DNA from: Pseudomonas gingeri
GTDB taxonomy: Bacteria; Pseudomonadota; Gammaproteobacteria; Pseudomonadales; Pseudomonadaceae
Assembly (NCBI RefSeq): GCF_013386165.1
Contig: NZ_JACAOS010000018.1
Location: forward strand, 533,382-597,381
Length of the DNA: 64,000 bases
Direction of reading: 5' to 3'
Below are positions 45,104 to 53,035 of the stretch, piece after piece. The translations under genes and the position numbers were made by a program. The notes beneath the pieces are model-generated. The model worked only from the letters and a program-made list of their open reading frames with translations, did not search any database and was not told the origin of the DNA. Position 1 is the first letter of the stretch, and every line of letters begins with the position of its first letter.

Positions 45104-45176
45104 ACACTCTATGAGCGCTATTGGCTGAAAGCTGCCTACTCGCGAAGTCAGCTCTCGGCCAACAGCTGACAGTCGC
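45104..45176. repeat. Dispersed GGCC-AAAGC repeat, copy A
   Basis: Shows the two-arm form: CTATTGGCTGAAAGCTG on the left and CTCGGCCAACAGCTGAC on the right, imperfect inverse arms around ACTCGCGAAGT. It lies in a 200-bp gap. Confidence 0.5.
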
Positions 45177-45289
45177 ATACGTCTAGAAAAGTAGCGGCGA
45201 TTCAGTCTGTCACGCTTAGGTCTCTACCTAACGCCATCGAAATATTTGGAATGCAACGATCAAACACGACGACGCTCACCATTGTGGTG

Positions 45290-45733
45290 TCAACCTTCGT
45301 CCGGAATAACAATGCGTATCGAGCGGGTCCCAATCCTTGCCCCTGTGACCTCGTCCACGGCCACCGCCTTGATTTCTGTTCCTGTTTCTTCGTCGAAGAA
45401 GCGAGTCAGACTCCCCCCAGCACGGTGTTGGCGCCCCCATTCTCCGATCATGAAAAGCACCGGCAGGAAATCACGGCCAGCAGCAGTCAGCCGGTACTCC
45501 TCACGCGGGGGGCGCTCCGAGTAACGGTGCTTCTCCAGCAATCCCTCCTCCGTCAGCGTTGCCAGCCGCCGGGTCAGAATCGTCGGCGCTATACCCAGGC
45601 TTTTGCGGAATTGGTCAAACCGCGTGAGGCCGGCATGGGCATCTCGCAGGATCAGAATGTTCCACCCATCGCCCGCAACAGTCAGGCTACGCGCGATTGC
45701 ACAGGGTTCATCGCAAAGAGTTTTATCGTTCAT
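45290..45733 (-). CDS. HxlR-family winged-helix regulator
   Basis: A 147-residue HxlR/MarR-like protein. The pattern CAIARSLTVAGDGWNILILRDAHAGLTRFDQFRKSLGIAPTILTRRLATLTEEGLLEKHRYSERPPREEYRLTAAGRDF is characteristic; the N-terminal Cys may be redox- or electrophile-reactive, as in YodB/HypR relatives. ATG 45733 is used. It is divergent from an SDR-quinone reductase operon across about 105 AT-rich bases and likely represses it. Confidence 0.87.
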   Translation of the reverse strand: MNDKTLCDEPCAIARSLTVAGDGWNILILRDAHAGLTRFDQFRKSLGIAPTILTRRLATLTEEGLLEKHRYSERPPREEYRLTAAGRDFLPVLFMIGEWGRQHRAGGSLTRFFDEETGTEIKAVAVDEVTGARIGTRSIRIVIPDEG

Positions 45734-45838
45734 ATCATTTAGATAGTGACTTGGGTCTGAATTGATAATAAAGTCGATTTCAAATCGATAGTAACACATC
45801 GACAATCAGCCACTCACTCCGATTGGAGCCTTTGAATC

Positions 45839-46666
45839 ATGAACAACAACGATCCGCTTGTCGCCTTGGTCACGGGGGCTTCGTCAGGTATCGGTGAAGC
45901 CACTGCGCAACGCCTTGCCGAGGCGGGTTATAAGGTGTTCGGCACCAGCAGGCGTGTATCGACGGGCGAGCGGTCGTTCGAGATGCTGACCCTTGATGTC
46001 ACCAGCGACGAATCCGTCGAGGCCTTGATCAGCGAAGTCATACGACGCGCCGGGCGCATCGACCTGCTCGTCAACAACGCCGGTTTTGGCGTCGCCCCGG
46101 CGGGCGCGGAAGAAAGCTCGATCGAACAGGCTCAATCGATTTTCGACACGAATTTTTTTGGCGTAGTGCGGATGACCCGTGCCGTCGTGCCCCATATGCG
46201 ACAACAGGGGCGTGGTCGTATTCTCAATATTGGTTCTGTGCTCGGCTTTCTGCCGATGCCCTACGGCGCGCTGTATGCCGCGACCAAGCACGCTATCGAA
46301 GGCTATTGCGAATCCCTGGACCACGAATTGCGCATTTGGGGTATCCGCGTCTCGGTCATCGAACCGGCGTATACAAAAACGCCATTCGACTCGAACTTCC
46401 TGGAGCCCGACGCCAAGCTCGATATCTATCGCCAGGCGCGTGCGGTCGTCAGTAAACGCGTGAATGAGGTGATGGCAACGGCCACCGAGCCCCGTGTCGT
46501 GGCCGACGTTGTGTTGAAAGCCGCTACCGCGGCGCGTCCGAAACTGCGCTACCCGGCGGGTGCACTGGCGAGCCGCTTGCAGTGGCTGCGTCGATTTGCT
46601 CCGGCAGCTCTGGTGGACGCCGGACTGCGCAAAGACCTGCGACTTGATGCGATACCGGCACCATGA
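45839..46666 (+). CDS. Short-chain dehydrogenase/reductase
   Basis: A 275-residue classical SDR: cofactor motif TGASSGIG at 13-20, NNAG near 79, catalytic Ser in NIGSVLG and YAATK (Y-x-x-x-K). It is the first gene of a three-gene operon with a small membrane protein (ATGA overlap) and a quinone oxidoreductase-like enzyme, controlled presumably by the divergent HxlR protein. A role in carbonyl or quinone detoxification is inferred. Confidence 0.88.
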   Translation: MNNNDPLVALVTGASSGIGEATAQRLAEAGYKVFGTSRRVSTGERSFEMLTLDVTSDESVEALISEVIRRAGRIDLLVNNAGFGVAPAGAEESSIEQAQSIFDTNFFGVVRMTRAVVPHMRQQGRGRILNIGSVLGFLPMPYGALYAATKHAIEGYCESLDHELRIWGIRVSVIEPAYTKTPFDSNFLEPDAKLDIYRQARAVVSKRVNEVMATATEPRVVADVVLKAATAARPKLRYPAGALASRLQWLRRFAPAALVDAGLRKDLRLDAIPAP

Positions 46667-47085
46667 AATTGAACTTCCGAAGTCTCGCCATCCTGTGCTC
46701 AGCGATTTTTATCGGCTTGGCCTGTATGTGGTTACTGGCACCGAATTTTTTCCTGTCGCGCTGGGGCGTGGCATTCAGCGACTCGGTCGGCTTGCTCGGG
46801 CGGCGTGCATCAGCGCTGTATCTGGGCATCGGGGTGATGTTCTGCCTGGCAAGAAACGCCGAGCCATCGTCCGCCCGGTCAGCGCTGGTCACGGGCCTGG
46901 TGGTTACCTGTCTAGCGCTTGCAGCCCTCGGCGCTTTCGAGCTCCTCACCGGGCATGCCAGCGTCGGCATCCTGTCTGCCGTTGTGATCGAAGTCGCACT
47001 GGCCCTGGCGTTCCTGTATGTCGCCCGCACCGGGCGCGATAACCCTGCAACAGTAAACGAGGCCCGAGGGCAACGAACACAATGA
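46663..47085 (+). CDS. Small integral membrane protein (four helices)
   Basis: A 140-residue protein with about four transmembrane segments (near 8-26, 46-62, 75-95, 100-120). No catalytic motif is visible and no family is certain; small DUF4345-like membrane proteins look similar. It overlaps both its neighbours by ATGA, so it is strictly co-translated with the SDR and the reductase, which suggests a shared function. Confidence 0.75.
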   Translation: MKLNFRSLAILCSAIFIGLACMWLLAPNFFLSRWGVAFSDSVGLLGRRASALYLGIGVMFCLARNAEPSSARSALVTGLVVTCLALAALGAFELLTGHASVGILSAVVIEVALALAFLYVARTGRDNPATVNEARGQRTQ

Positions 47086-48083
47086 AAGCATTCACTATTG
47101 AGCGTTACGGCGACAACCAACGCGTGCGCGCTGACGAAATACCTGAGCCGCAATTGCGCGACGACGATGTGTGGGTGCAGATCCACGCTGCCGGAGTGAA
47201 CCCTCTGGATTCAAAAATCCGCGCCGGTGAGTTCAAGCTGCTTTTACCTTATCGCCTGCCCCTCGTGTTGGGCAACGAAATGGCCGGGGTGGTGATCCGG
47301 GTTGGATCGCGGGTGCAACGCTTCAAGGCGGGCGACGAGGTCTATGCCCGTCCTGATAAAGATCGAATCGGTACGTTCGCAGAGTTCATTGCAATAAGCG
47401 AAGCGGACCTGGCCCTCAAACCGACAACGCTTACGATGGAGCAAGCCGCGTCCATTCCGCTGGTTGGCCTGACCGCCTGGCAAGCGCTGGTCGAGAAAGC
47501 ACAGTTGAAAAAGGGCCAAAAGGTCCTGATCCACGCAGGTTCCGGTGGTGTCGGGACGGTGGCCATTCAACTGGCCAAACATCTCGGCGCATTTGTCGCG
47601 ACGACCACCAGTACGGCGAATGTGGACTGGGTGAAGGCGTTGGGGGCAGACGTCGTCATCGACTACAAGAAAGACAATTTTGAAAAAATGCTCAGCGACT
47701 ATGACGTCGTCATAAACAGCCTGGACGGTGAGACGCTCAACAAGTCTTTGAACGTCCTCAAGCCCGGCGGGCAGCTTATTTCGATCTCAGGGCCGCCGGA
47801 CCCCGATTTCGCAAAAGCGCTGGGTGCGTCCCGTTTCCTCGGGCTGGTGATGCGCCTGCTGAGTTATCGGATCAGGAAAAAAGCCAAACGTCGCGACGTG
47901 CGTTATTCGTTCCTGTTCATGCGGGCCAGTGGACGCCAGTTGAACGAGATCACGTCGCTTATCGAGGCAGGTGTCATACGCCCGGTCGTGGATCGAGTCT
48001 TTGCATTTGAATCGACCAAAGAGGCAATGGCCTACGTCGATACAGGGCGTGCCAAAGGCAAAGTCGTTATCAAAGTCCGATGA
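47082..48083 (+). CDS. Zinc-independent MDR quinone/enone oxidoreductase
   Basis: A 333-residue medium-chain reductase of the quinone oxidoreductase group. GroES-like N-domain, nucleotide motif HAGSGGVGTVAIQLAKHLGA at 152-171, TTSTANVDWVKALGADVVIDYK; no structural-zinc cysteines. These NADPH enzymes reduce quinones or enals. It is the third gene of the HxlR-linked operon. A G/C stem (TGCCCGCAG/CTGCGGGCA, 48093-48121) lies just after the stop. Confidence 0.88.
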   Translation: MKAFTIERYGDNQRVRADEIPEPQLRDDDVWVQIHAAGVNPLDSKIRAGEFKLLLPYRLPLVLGNEMAGVVIRVGSRVQRFKAGDEVYARPDKDRIGTFAEFIAISEADLALKPTTLTMEQAASIPLVGLTAWQALVEKAQLKKGQKVLIHAGSGGVGTVAIQLAKHLGAFVATTTSTANVDWVKALGADVVIDYKKDNFEKMLSDYDVVINSLDGETLNKSLNVLKPGGQLISISGPPDPDFAKALGASRFLGLVMRLLSYRIRKKAKRRDVRYSFLFMRASGRQLNEITSLIEAGVIRPVVDRVFAFESTKEAMAYVDTGRAKGKVVIKVR

Positions 48084-48092
48084 TCAGGGGCT

Positions 48093-48121
48093 GCCCGCAG
48101 GCCTGCAGCGGCTGCGGGCAC
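48093..48121. terminator. Hairpin between convergent reductase and TetR genes
   Basis: TGCCCGCAG and CTGCGGGCA form a 9-bp stem 9 bases after the reductase stop. No T-run is present on either strand. Confidence 0.5.
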
Positions 48122-48162
48122 CGCATTCGTTCAAAAACCACATGCAGCGGCGCTGCTGTTCG

Positions 48163-48723
48163 TTATGGGCGTTCTACCGGCTTTTGCAAATACGCTTCAA
48201 TCAGTCTGACTTGCACATCGATCAGGCGAAGTAAGTCATCCATGCTTGCTGCGGATACTTTGAATCCTCTGATGCCCAGCACCAGCCCGCGTGCCAGTTC
48301 GTCGCATGAAATTGGCTTTGCGCCCGACGGCGACGATTCATCCAGGATGTGCGCGATAAATGCCATGAAGCGCGCATAGCCCTTCTCGTAAGCCGGATGG
48401 CCGACCAGATCGCGCAACTGCGGGTTATTTTGCGATCGCTCAAACGAGGCGACGGACCACATCGCACAGATCTCGCGCAGCTTGTCAGCGAGATTTGGCA
48501 GCTCGGCGATGGCGGCGGACATTTTCGTCAGCGTCTGCTCCGTCCAGGTATCGACAACGGCTTCGAGCACCTGCTCCTTATTCTTGAACAGCAGGTAGAG
48601 GGCGGGGCGTGACATTGCTGCGGACTCAGCGATGACACCCATCGTCGTGCGTGCAAAACCATGCTGCATAAAAGCGCGTGCGCCAGCGTCTATCGCGCGC
48701 GCTCGCTTTGAAGGCTCCGTCAT
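48163..48723 (-). CDS. TetR-family repressor
   Basis: A 186-residue regulator with the TetR DNA-binding domain at the N-terminus (AIDAGARAFMQHGFARTTMGVIAESAAMSRPALYLLFKNKEQVLEAVVD) and an all-helical ligand domain. It is divergent from an SDR gene; two TGACA-N13-TGTCA palindromes in the 101-bp gap are the obvious operators for autoregulation and control of the SDR pair. Confidence 0.9.
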   Translation of the reverse strand: MTEPSKRARAIDAGARAFMQHGFARTTMGVIAESAAMSRPALYLLFKNKEQVLEAVVDTWTEQTLTKMSAAIAELPNLADKLREICAMWSVASFERSQNNPQLRDLVGHPAYEKGYARFMAFIAHILDESSPSGAKPISCDELARGLVLGIRGFKVSAASMDDLLRLIDVQVRLIEAYLQKPVERP

Positions 48724-48743
48724 ACCAGCTCCAGGACGTTTTT

Positions 48744-48766
48744 TGACATGATGACGAAAAATGTCA
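48744..48766. promoter_or_regulatory. TetR operator 1
   Basis: TGACA, 13 bases, TGTCA (23 bp in all), 21 bases upstream of the TetR start. Confidence 0.75.
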
Positions 48767-48779
48767 GACTATGCTATCT

Positions 48780-48802
48780 TGACAAAATTACTTAAATTGT
48801 CA
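48780..48802. promoter_or_regulatory. TetR operator 2
   Basis: TGACA, 13 bases, TGTCA, the same length and spacing as operator 1, centred 36 bp from it. A further TTGTCA half-site follows. The TTGACA at its left could double as a -35 for the SDR gene. Confidence 0.75.
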
Positions 48803-48824
48803 GGTTGTCATAGGGGTTTGAAAT

Positions 48825-49643
48825 ATGTCCAAAGTTTGGTTTGTAACGGGTGCAGCGCGGGGCTTCGGCAAGCTCTGGGTGACGGCTGCGTTGAAACGCG
48901 GAGACAAGGTGGCTGCGACGGCGCGCGATATCGCCAGCCTTGATTCGCTCGTTGGGGAGTTCGGCGGTGCGATCCTGCCTATCGAGCTTGATGTCACCGA
49001 TCGATCCGCGGTGTTTGCCGCCGTAGCACGGGCAAAGGATGCATTCGGGAGGCTGGATGTTGTGATCAGCAACGCTGGCTATGGCCATCAGGGGGCAATT
49101 GAAGAGGCGTCAGAGGATGAGGCCCGTGCTCAGATGGAGACCAATCTGTTTGGCGCCTTGTGGGTCGCCCAGGCGGCGTTGCCAATCCTGCGAGCACAGC
49201 AAAGTGGTCATATTATTGCGGTCTCCAGCACCCTCGGGCTTGTCGCTATTCCAAATTTCGGAATCTACCAAGCGTCAAAGTTCGCGGTGGAAGGGCTGTT
49301 CGACACGCTGTCACAGGAAGTTTCGCGGTTCGGTGTGAACGTCACCCTAATTGAGCCAAGCGCCTACGCCACCGACTTCACTAGCCCGTCTTCCGCGCGG
49401 CATTCCGCTGCGACCGCCACTTACGCTGCCCAGCGCGCAGAACTGGCCGAACACCACAAATCCCTGGATTTCGGCGATCCCACGGCGACCACTGGGGCGA
49501 TCCTGAAACTGATCGACAGTGCGAACCCTCCGCTTCGACTGCTGTTGGGCGCCGGGGCGCATCCACATGTTTTGCAGGTTTACGAGAGGAGAGTCGCGCA
49601 ATGGCAAGCCTGGCGTGACACCTCCATAGCGGCACACGGCTAA
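48825..49643 (+). CDS. Short-chain dehydrogenase/reductase (TetR-controlled)
   Basis: A 272-residue SDR with a variant cofactor motif TGAARGFG, SNAG near 84, catalytic Ser in AVSSTLG and YQASK. The C-terminal part is longer than in classical SDRs. It opens a two-SDR operon behind the TetR operators; the next gene begins 10 bases after its stop. The substrate is unknown. Confidence 0.88.
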   Translation: MSKVWFVTGAARGFGKLWVTAALKRGDKVAATARDIASLDSLVGEFGGAILPIELDVTDRSAVFAAVARAKDAFGRLDVVISNAGYGHQGAIEEASEDEARAQMETNLFGALWVAQAALPILRAQQSGHIIAVSSTLGLVAIPNFGIYQASKFAVEGLFDTLSQEVSRFGVNVTLIEPSAYATDFTSPSSARHSAATATYAAQRAELAEHHKSLDFGDPTATTGAILKLIDSANPPLRLLLGAGAHPHVLQVYERRVAQWQAWRDTSIAAHG

Positions 49644-49653
49644 GGAGCCTCAC

Positions 49654-50394
49654 ATGTACCAGAACATAGATGGAAAAGTGGTGGTGATTACCGGCGCCAG
49701 CAGCGGGTTGGGCATGGCGACTGCCAGGTTTCTCGCGGGCAATGGCGCCAGGTTGGTCCTGGGCGCGCGCCGCCTTGACCGCCTCCAGGCACTGGCCGTG
49801 GAGTTGGGGTTGAACGCAGACGATGTGGTCAAGACCGACGTGACTGATCATTCCCAAGTGCAGGGTTTGGTGGATACGGCTGTCGCCAGATATGGTCGTA
49901 TTGATGTACTCATCAACAACGCCGGGCTGATGCCTCGATCGTTATTGGAGCTTGGCAAGATCGAGGATTGGAATCAGATGATTGATGTCAATCTCAAAGG
50001 CGTGCTCTACGGCATTGCGGCAGCGCTTCCTTACATGAAAGCGCAGAAAAGTGGCCATATCATCAATGTGTCCTCTACTGCCGCCCACGCAGTGCGACCC
50101 AACAGTTCGGTGTATGCGGCGACCAAGGCGGCTGTACGGATAATTTCCGAAGGGCTTCGGCAGGAAGTAAAACCCTACAACCTTCGGACCACCGTTATAT
50201 CGCCCGGCGCGGTTCAATCAGAGCTTCCGCAAAGCATCACCGATCCTGATACGGCCAAGCGCATGCAAGAGTTTTACGATACGTATGCTGTTCCACCAGA
50301 AACCTTCGCACGGATGGTAGCCTTTGCAATTAGTCAACCCGACGATGTGGATGTAAACGAAATACTCTTTCGCCCAACTGCTCAGGAAGGTTGA
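49654..50394 (+). CDS. Short-chain dehydrogenase/reductase (second of pair)
   Basis: A 246-residue SDR with classical motifs: TGASSGLG at 14-21, NNAG near 90, VSSTAAH and YAATK. It resembles the group of NADP-dependent oxidoreductases annotated as clavulanate dehydrogenase-like. AGGAG-like AAGGAG precedes ATG 49654. It shares the operon with the preceding SDR. Confidence 0.88.
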   Translation: MYQNIDGKVVVITGASSGLGMATARFLAGNGARLVLGARRLDRLQALAVELGLNADDVVKTDVTDHSQVQGLVDTAVARYGRIDVLINNAGLMPRSLLELGKIEDWNQMIDVNLKGVLYGIAAALPYMKAQKSGHIINVSSTAAHAVRPNSSVYAATKAAVRIISEGLRQEVKPYNLRTTVISPGAVQSELPQSITDPDTAKRMQEFYDTYAVPPETFARMVAFAISQPDDVDVNEILFRPTAQEG

Positions 50395-50422
50395 CGGTAT
50401 GAGTAGCCCTTGAAATTTTAGA

Positions 50423-50458
50423 CATCGCAGATGAGCGCTTTTGGCCGATAGCAGACCC
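50423..50458. repeat. Dispersed GGCC-AAAGC repeat, copy D (half element)
   Basis: ATGAGCGCTTTTGGCCGATA matches one arm of copy A; no second arm is seen. Confidence 0.45.
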
Positions 50459-50619
50459 ACAACCCGCCCCACGAACGAGAAAACTCCTCCCCAGCAGAAA
50501 CAGGCGTCCCCAGCGCTCAAGCTATAGTGAATAACTCGAACACGCCCACACACCTGATCGAGCCAGCGTGTTCATGTCAAACACCACACAGACATCCAGA
50601 ATCGTGAGAGAGAGAAATC

Positions 50620-51258
50620 ATGAGCAGGGTATTTGTAAATATCGGACTGAGTCTTGACGGCTATATGACGCCGGAAGGGATGGACATCGAGCACTGGGAC
50701 ACGCCTGAGTACAAGAACTGGGGCGCCAAGTGGGGCGCAATGATGAGCTGGATCCTCAAGCAGCAATACTTCCGCGAGAACCTCAACTTCGGCACCGGCG
50801 GAGAGACCGGCCCGGTCAACGATATGCTCCGCGACACCATGCAGCGTGCCGGGGCCAATATCATGGGCAAGCGGATGTTTGACGCCGGCGAGCGAAGTTG
50901 GCCCGAGGAGGCTCCGTTTCACACCCCGGTGTATGTGCTTACCCATGAGCCGCGCGAACCCTGGGTCCGGCCGGGTGGCACGACCTTCTATTTCTGCACC
51001 GAGGGGCCGGCGAAAGCCCTTGCGCAAGCCCGGGAGGCTGCCGGCGGTCGTGATATTCGTATCTCGGGCGGCGCCGATGTGATCCAGCAATACTTGAACA
51101 TGGGCGTCATTGACGAGCTGGAAATTGCCCAGGCTCCCGTACTCTTTGGCAGTGGCAGGCGACTGTTCGAAAACCTGCACGAACCAGTGCCGCAGTTTCG
51201 AATCGACAAGGTGCTCATGGGGCCCGATGCCACACACCTGCGTTATGTCCGTGCCTGA
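50620..51258 (+). CDS. RibD C-terminal/dihydrofolate reductase-fold protein
   Basis: A 212-residue protein of the RibD_C reductase superfamily: VFVNIGLSLDGYMTPEG at the start, GANIMGKRMFDAGERSWPE in the middle, ISGGADVIQQYLNMGVIDELEIAQAPVLFGSGRRLFE in the C-terminal half. Stand-alone members reduce unknown substrates with NADPH, and it is not a true riboflavin or folate gene. AGAGAGA precedes the ATG. It is monocistronic. Confidence 0.85.
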   Translation: MSRVFVNIGLSLDGYMTPEGMDIEHWDTPEYKNWGAKWGAMMSWILKQQYFRENLNFGTGGETGPVNDMLRDTMQRAGANIMGKRMFDAGERSWPEEAPFHTPVYVLTHEPREPWVRPGGTTFYFCTEGPAKALAQAREAAGGRDIRISGGADVIQQYLNMGVIDELEIAQAPVLFGSGRRLFENLHEPVPQFRIDKVLMGPDATHLRYVRA

Positions 51259-51364
51259 AGCCGCCTGAACCGACGGCGCTCCAAGTCAGTCCCAAGCGTG
51301 GGCGCTGTTCCATGAGAAAGTCGATCAGCGCCGCACCCGGCAGCCACTGGAATGAATTGCAGCT

Positions 51365-51383
51365 ATTAATAGGAAGCATTACT
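51365..51383 (+). promoter_or_regulatory. Fur-like box upstream of fecI
   Basis: Eleven of 19 positions match the Fur consensus, including GCATTA, 31-49 bases upstream of the fecI ATG. Fur control of fecI is established in other bacteria. Confidence 0.55.
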
Positions 51384-51413
51384 ATTCACGCCCCGCCTTC
51401 ATAGCCCATCGCC

Positions 51414-51914
51414 ATGAATCTCCAGCCACCCCGCAGACCCGGTTTTTTCGAGCATTACGAAGAGTTGATCGGCACCTGGACCCGTCGGCTGAGAAACCGT
51501 CAGCAAGCCGAGGACCTGGCCCACGATACCTTTGTGCGGGTGCTGGAAAGCAAGGCTGACACCGTCGAGCAGCCACGGGCCTATCTGCACCAGACCGCGC
51601 GCAATATCGCGGTGGATGCCTATCGCCGTGAAGACCGGCGCGGGACCCTGGAACTGGAAGCGATTCATCACAGCGCGCCGCCCACCGGCGACCCGGAGCA
51701 TTTCATGCACGCCATCCAGCTTGCCGACTCCATCGAGCGGGCCCTGGGCGAGTTGCCCGTCAACTGTCGCAAGGCTTTTGTCTGGCAGAAGATCGAGGGC
51801 CTGACCCAGGCGGAGATCGCCGAGCGCCTCGGACTGTCCAAGAACATGGTGGAGAAGTATATGATTCGCACCCTGCGGCATCTGCGCGAGCGCCTGGATG
51901 GAGCGGATCAATGA
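51414..51914 (+). CDS. fecI: FecI, ECF sigma factor
   Basis: A 166-residue ECF sigma factor. Region 2 reads YEELIGTWTRRLRNRQQAEDLAHDTFVRVLES and region 4 CRKAFVWQKIEGLTQAEIAERLGLSKNMVEKYMI. It is followed by fecR and fecA, so it directs transcription of the ferric citrate receptor when FecR signals bound ligand. The fecR frame overlaps its end. A Fur-like box lies upstream. Confidence 0.92.
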   Translation: MNLQPPRRPGFFEHYEELIGTWTRRLRNRQQAEDLAHDTFVRVLESKADTVEQPRAYLHQTARNIAVDAYRREDRRGTLELEAIHHSAPPTGDPEHFMHAIQLADSIERALGELPVNCRKAFVWQKIEGLTQAEIAERLGLSKNMVEKYMIRTLRHLRERLDGADQ

Positions 51915-51954
51915 AGAACAAGGCGATGCACATTCCACCCGGACAGGACTTTCC

Positions 51955-52938
51955 ATGATGGATACCCGTGATTGCACACGCGATCCAGCCACGGTTCGCG
52001 ATGAGGCCGCTACCTGGTTCGTGCGGGTCCAGGAGGCGCCGTTGAGCGCCGGGCAACAGGCCGAGTTCGATGCCTGGCGCCACGAACATCCGCTGCATCA
52101 GGATGAGTACGATCTGCTCCAGGGCCTCTGGAGCGCCACCGACCTGCTACCTCCGGCGCGTTTGCAGGCGCTCTGCGACGTGCCGCCGGCGCGGCTCAAA
52201 CGCCGGCCATTGCTGCGTTATGCGGTGGCTGCCGGCGTGGTGGCAGTCGCCTTGGGCCTGGGCCTGTTCAGCGGCCTGAATCACCCGGCGCCCTATGACG
52301 CGACCTTTGCCAGCGTTCTGGGTGAGCGGCGGCATGTGGCCTTGCCCGACGGTTCGATCATCGACCTGAACAGCCGCAGCCGGGTTCGCGTGCATTACCA
52401 GCGTGACCGCCGTGAGGTCGAGCTGGAGCAGGGCGAGGCGATGTTCAGCGTCGAGCACGACAGCAGCCGGCCGTTCGTGGTCCAGGCCGGGGTCGGCAAG
52501 GTCACGGTCACCGGCACGCGTTTCGATGTGCGCCGCGATCCGGCACAAACCCGGGTGGTGGTGGAGGCGGGCACGGTCAAGGTCCAGGGCCGCGAGGCCG
52601 CTGACGATGAGTTTGTCAGCCTCACGGCCGGCCTGGGCACGCGGGTCGACGCCCAGGGCCGGGTCGCGGCGGCCCAGGCGATCAACCTCGAGGAACTGAC
52701 GGCCTGGCGCAGCGGCAAACTGGTGTTCAACAACGCCAGCCTGGCCGACGTGGTGGCGGAGGTCTCGCGTTACCGGGACAAACCCCTGAGCGTCGCGACC
52801 CCGGCGGTGGGCAATCTGCGCCTGACCAGTGTGTTCAAGGTCAATGATACCGACGCCTTGCTCAGGGCCTTGCCGAGCATCCTGCCGGTTGCGGTGAGGA
52901 GCCGTGCCGACGGCTCCCAGGAAATAATTGCAAAATAG
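51955..52938 (+). CDS. fecR: FecR, transmembrane anti-sigma/signal transducer
   Basis: A protein of about 327 residues. The cytoplasmic N-terminal domain (residues 8-75, with AATWFVRVQEAPLSAGQQAEFDAWRHEHPLHQDEY) binds FecI. One transmembrane helix is near 92-110 (YAVAAGVVAVALGLGLF), and the periplasmic part holds the FecR signature GERRHVALPDGSIIDLNSRSRVRV and a C-terminal STN-like lobe. ATG 51955 is chosen (51958 is next); the upstream frame overlapping fecI has no good start. It passes the citrate signal from FecA to FecI. Confidence 0.92.
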   Translation: MMDTRDCTRDPATVRDEAATWFVRVQEAPLSAGQQAEFDAWRHEHPLHQDEYDLLQGLWSATDLLPPARLQALCDVPPARLKRRPLLRYAVAAGVVAVALGLGLFSGLNHPAPYDATFASVLGERRHVALPDGSIIDLNSRSRVRVHYQRDRREVELEQGEAMFSVEHDSSRPFVVQAGVGKVTVTGTRFDVRRDPAQTRVVVEAGTVKVQGREAADDEFVSLTAGLGTRVDAQGRVAAAQAINLEELTAWRSGKLVFNNASLADVVAEVSRYRDKPLSVATPAVGNLRLTSVFKVNDTDALLRALPSILPVAVRSRADGSQEIIAK

Positions 52939-53035
52939 ATTCAGGTTTTTTTCGAGTTCTTCGTCTTCTTGTCCAACTGCAACTGGTTTGCATTAACAGC
53001 CGCATACATTTGCGAACAACAGGACAAGGTCAGAC

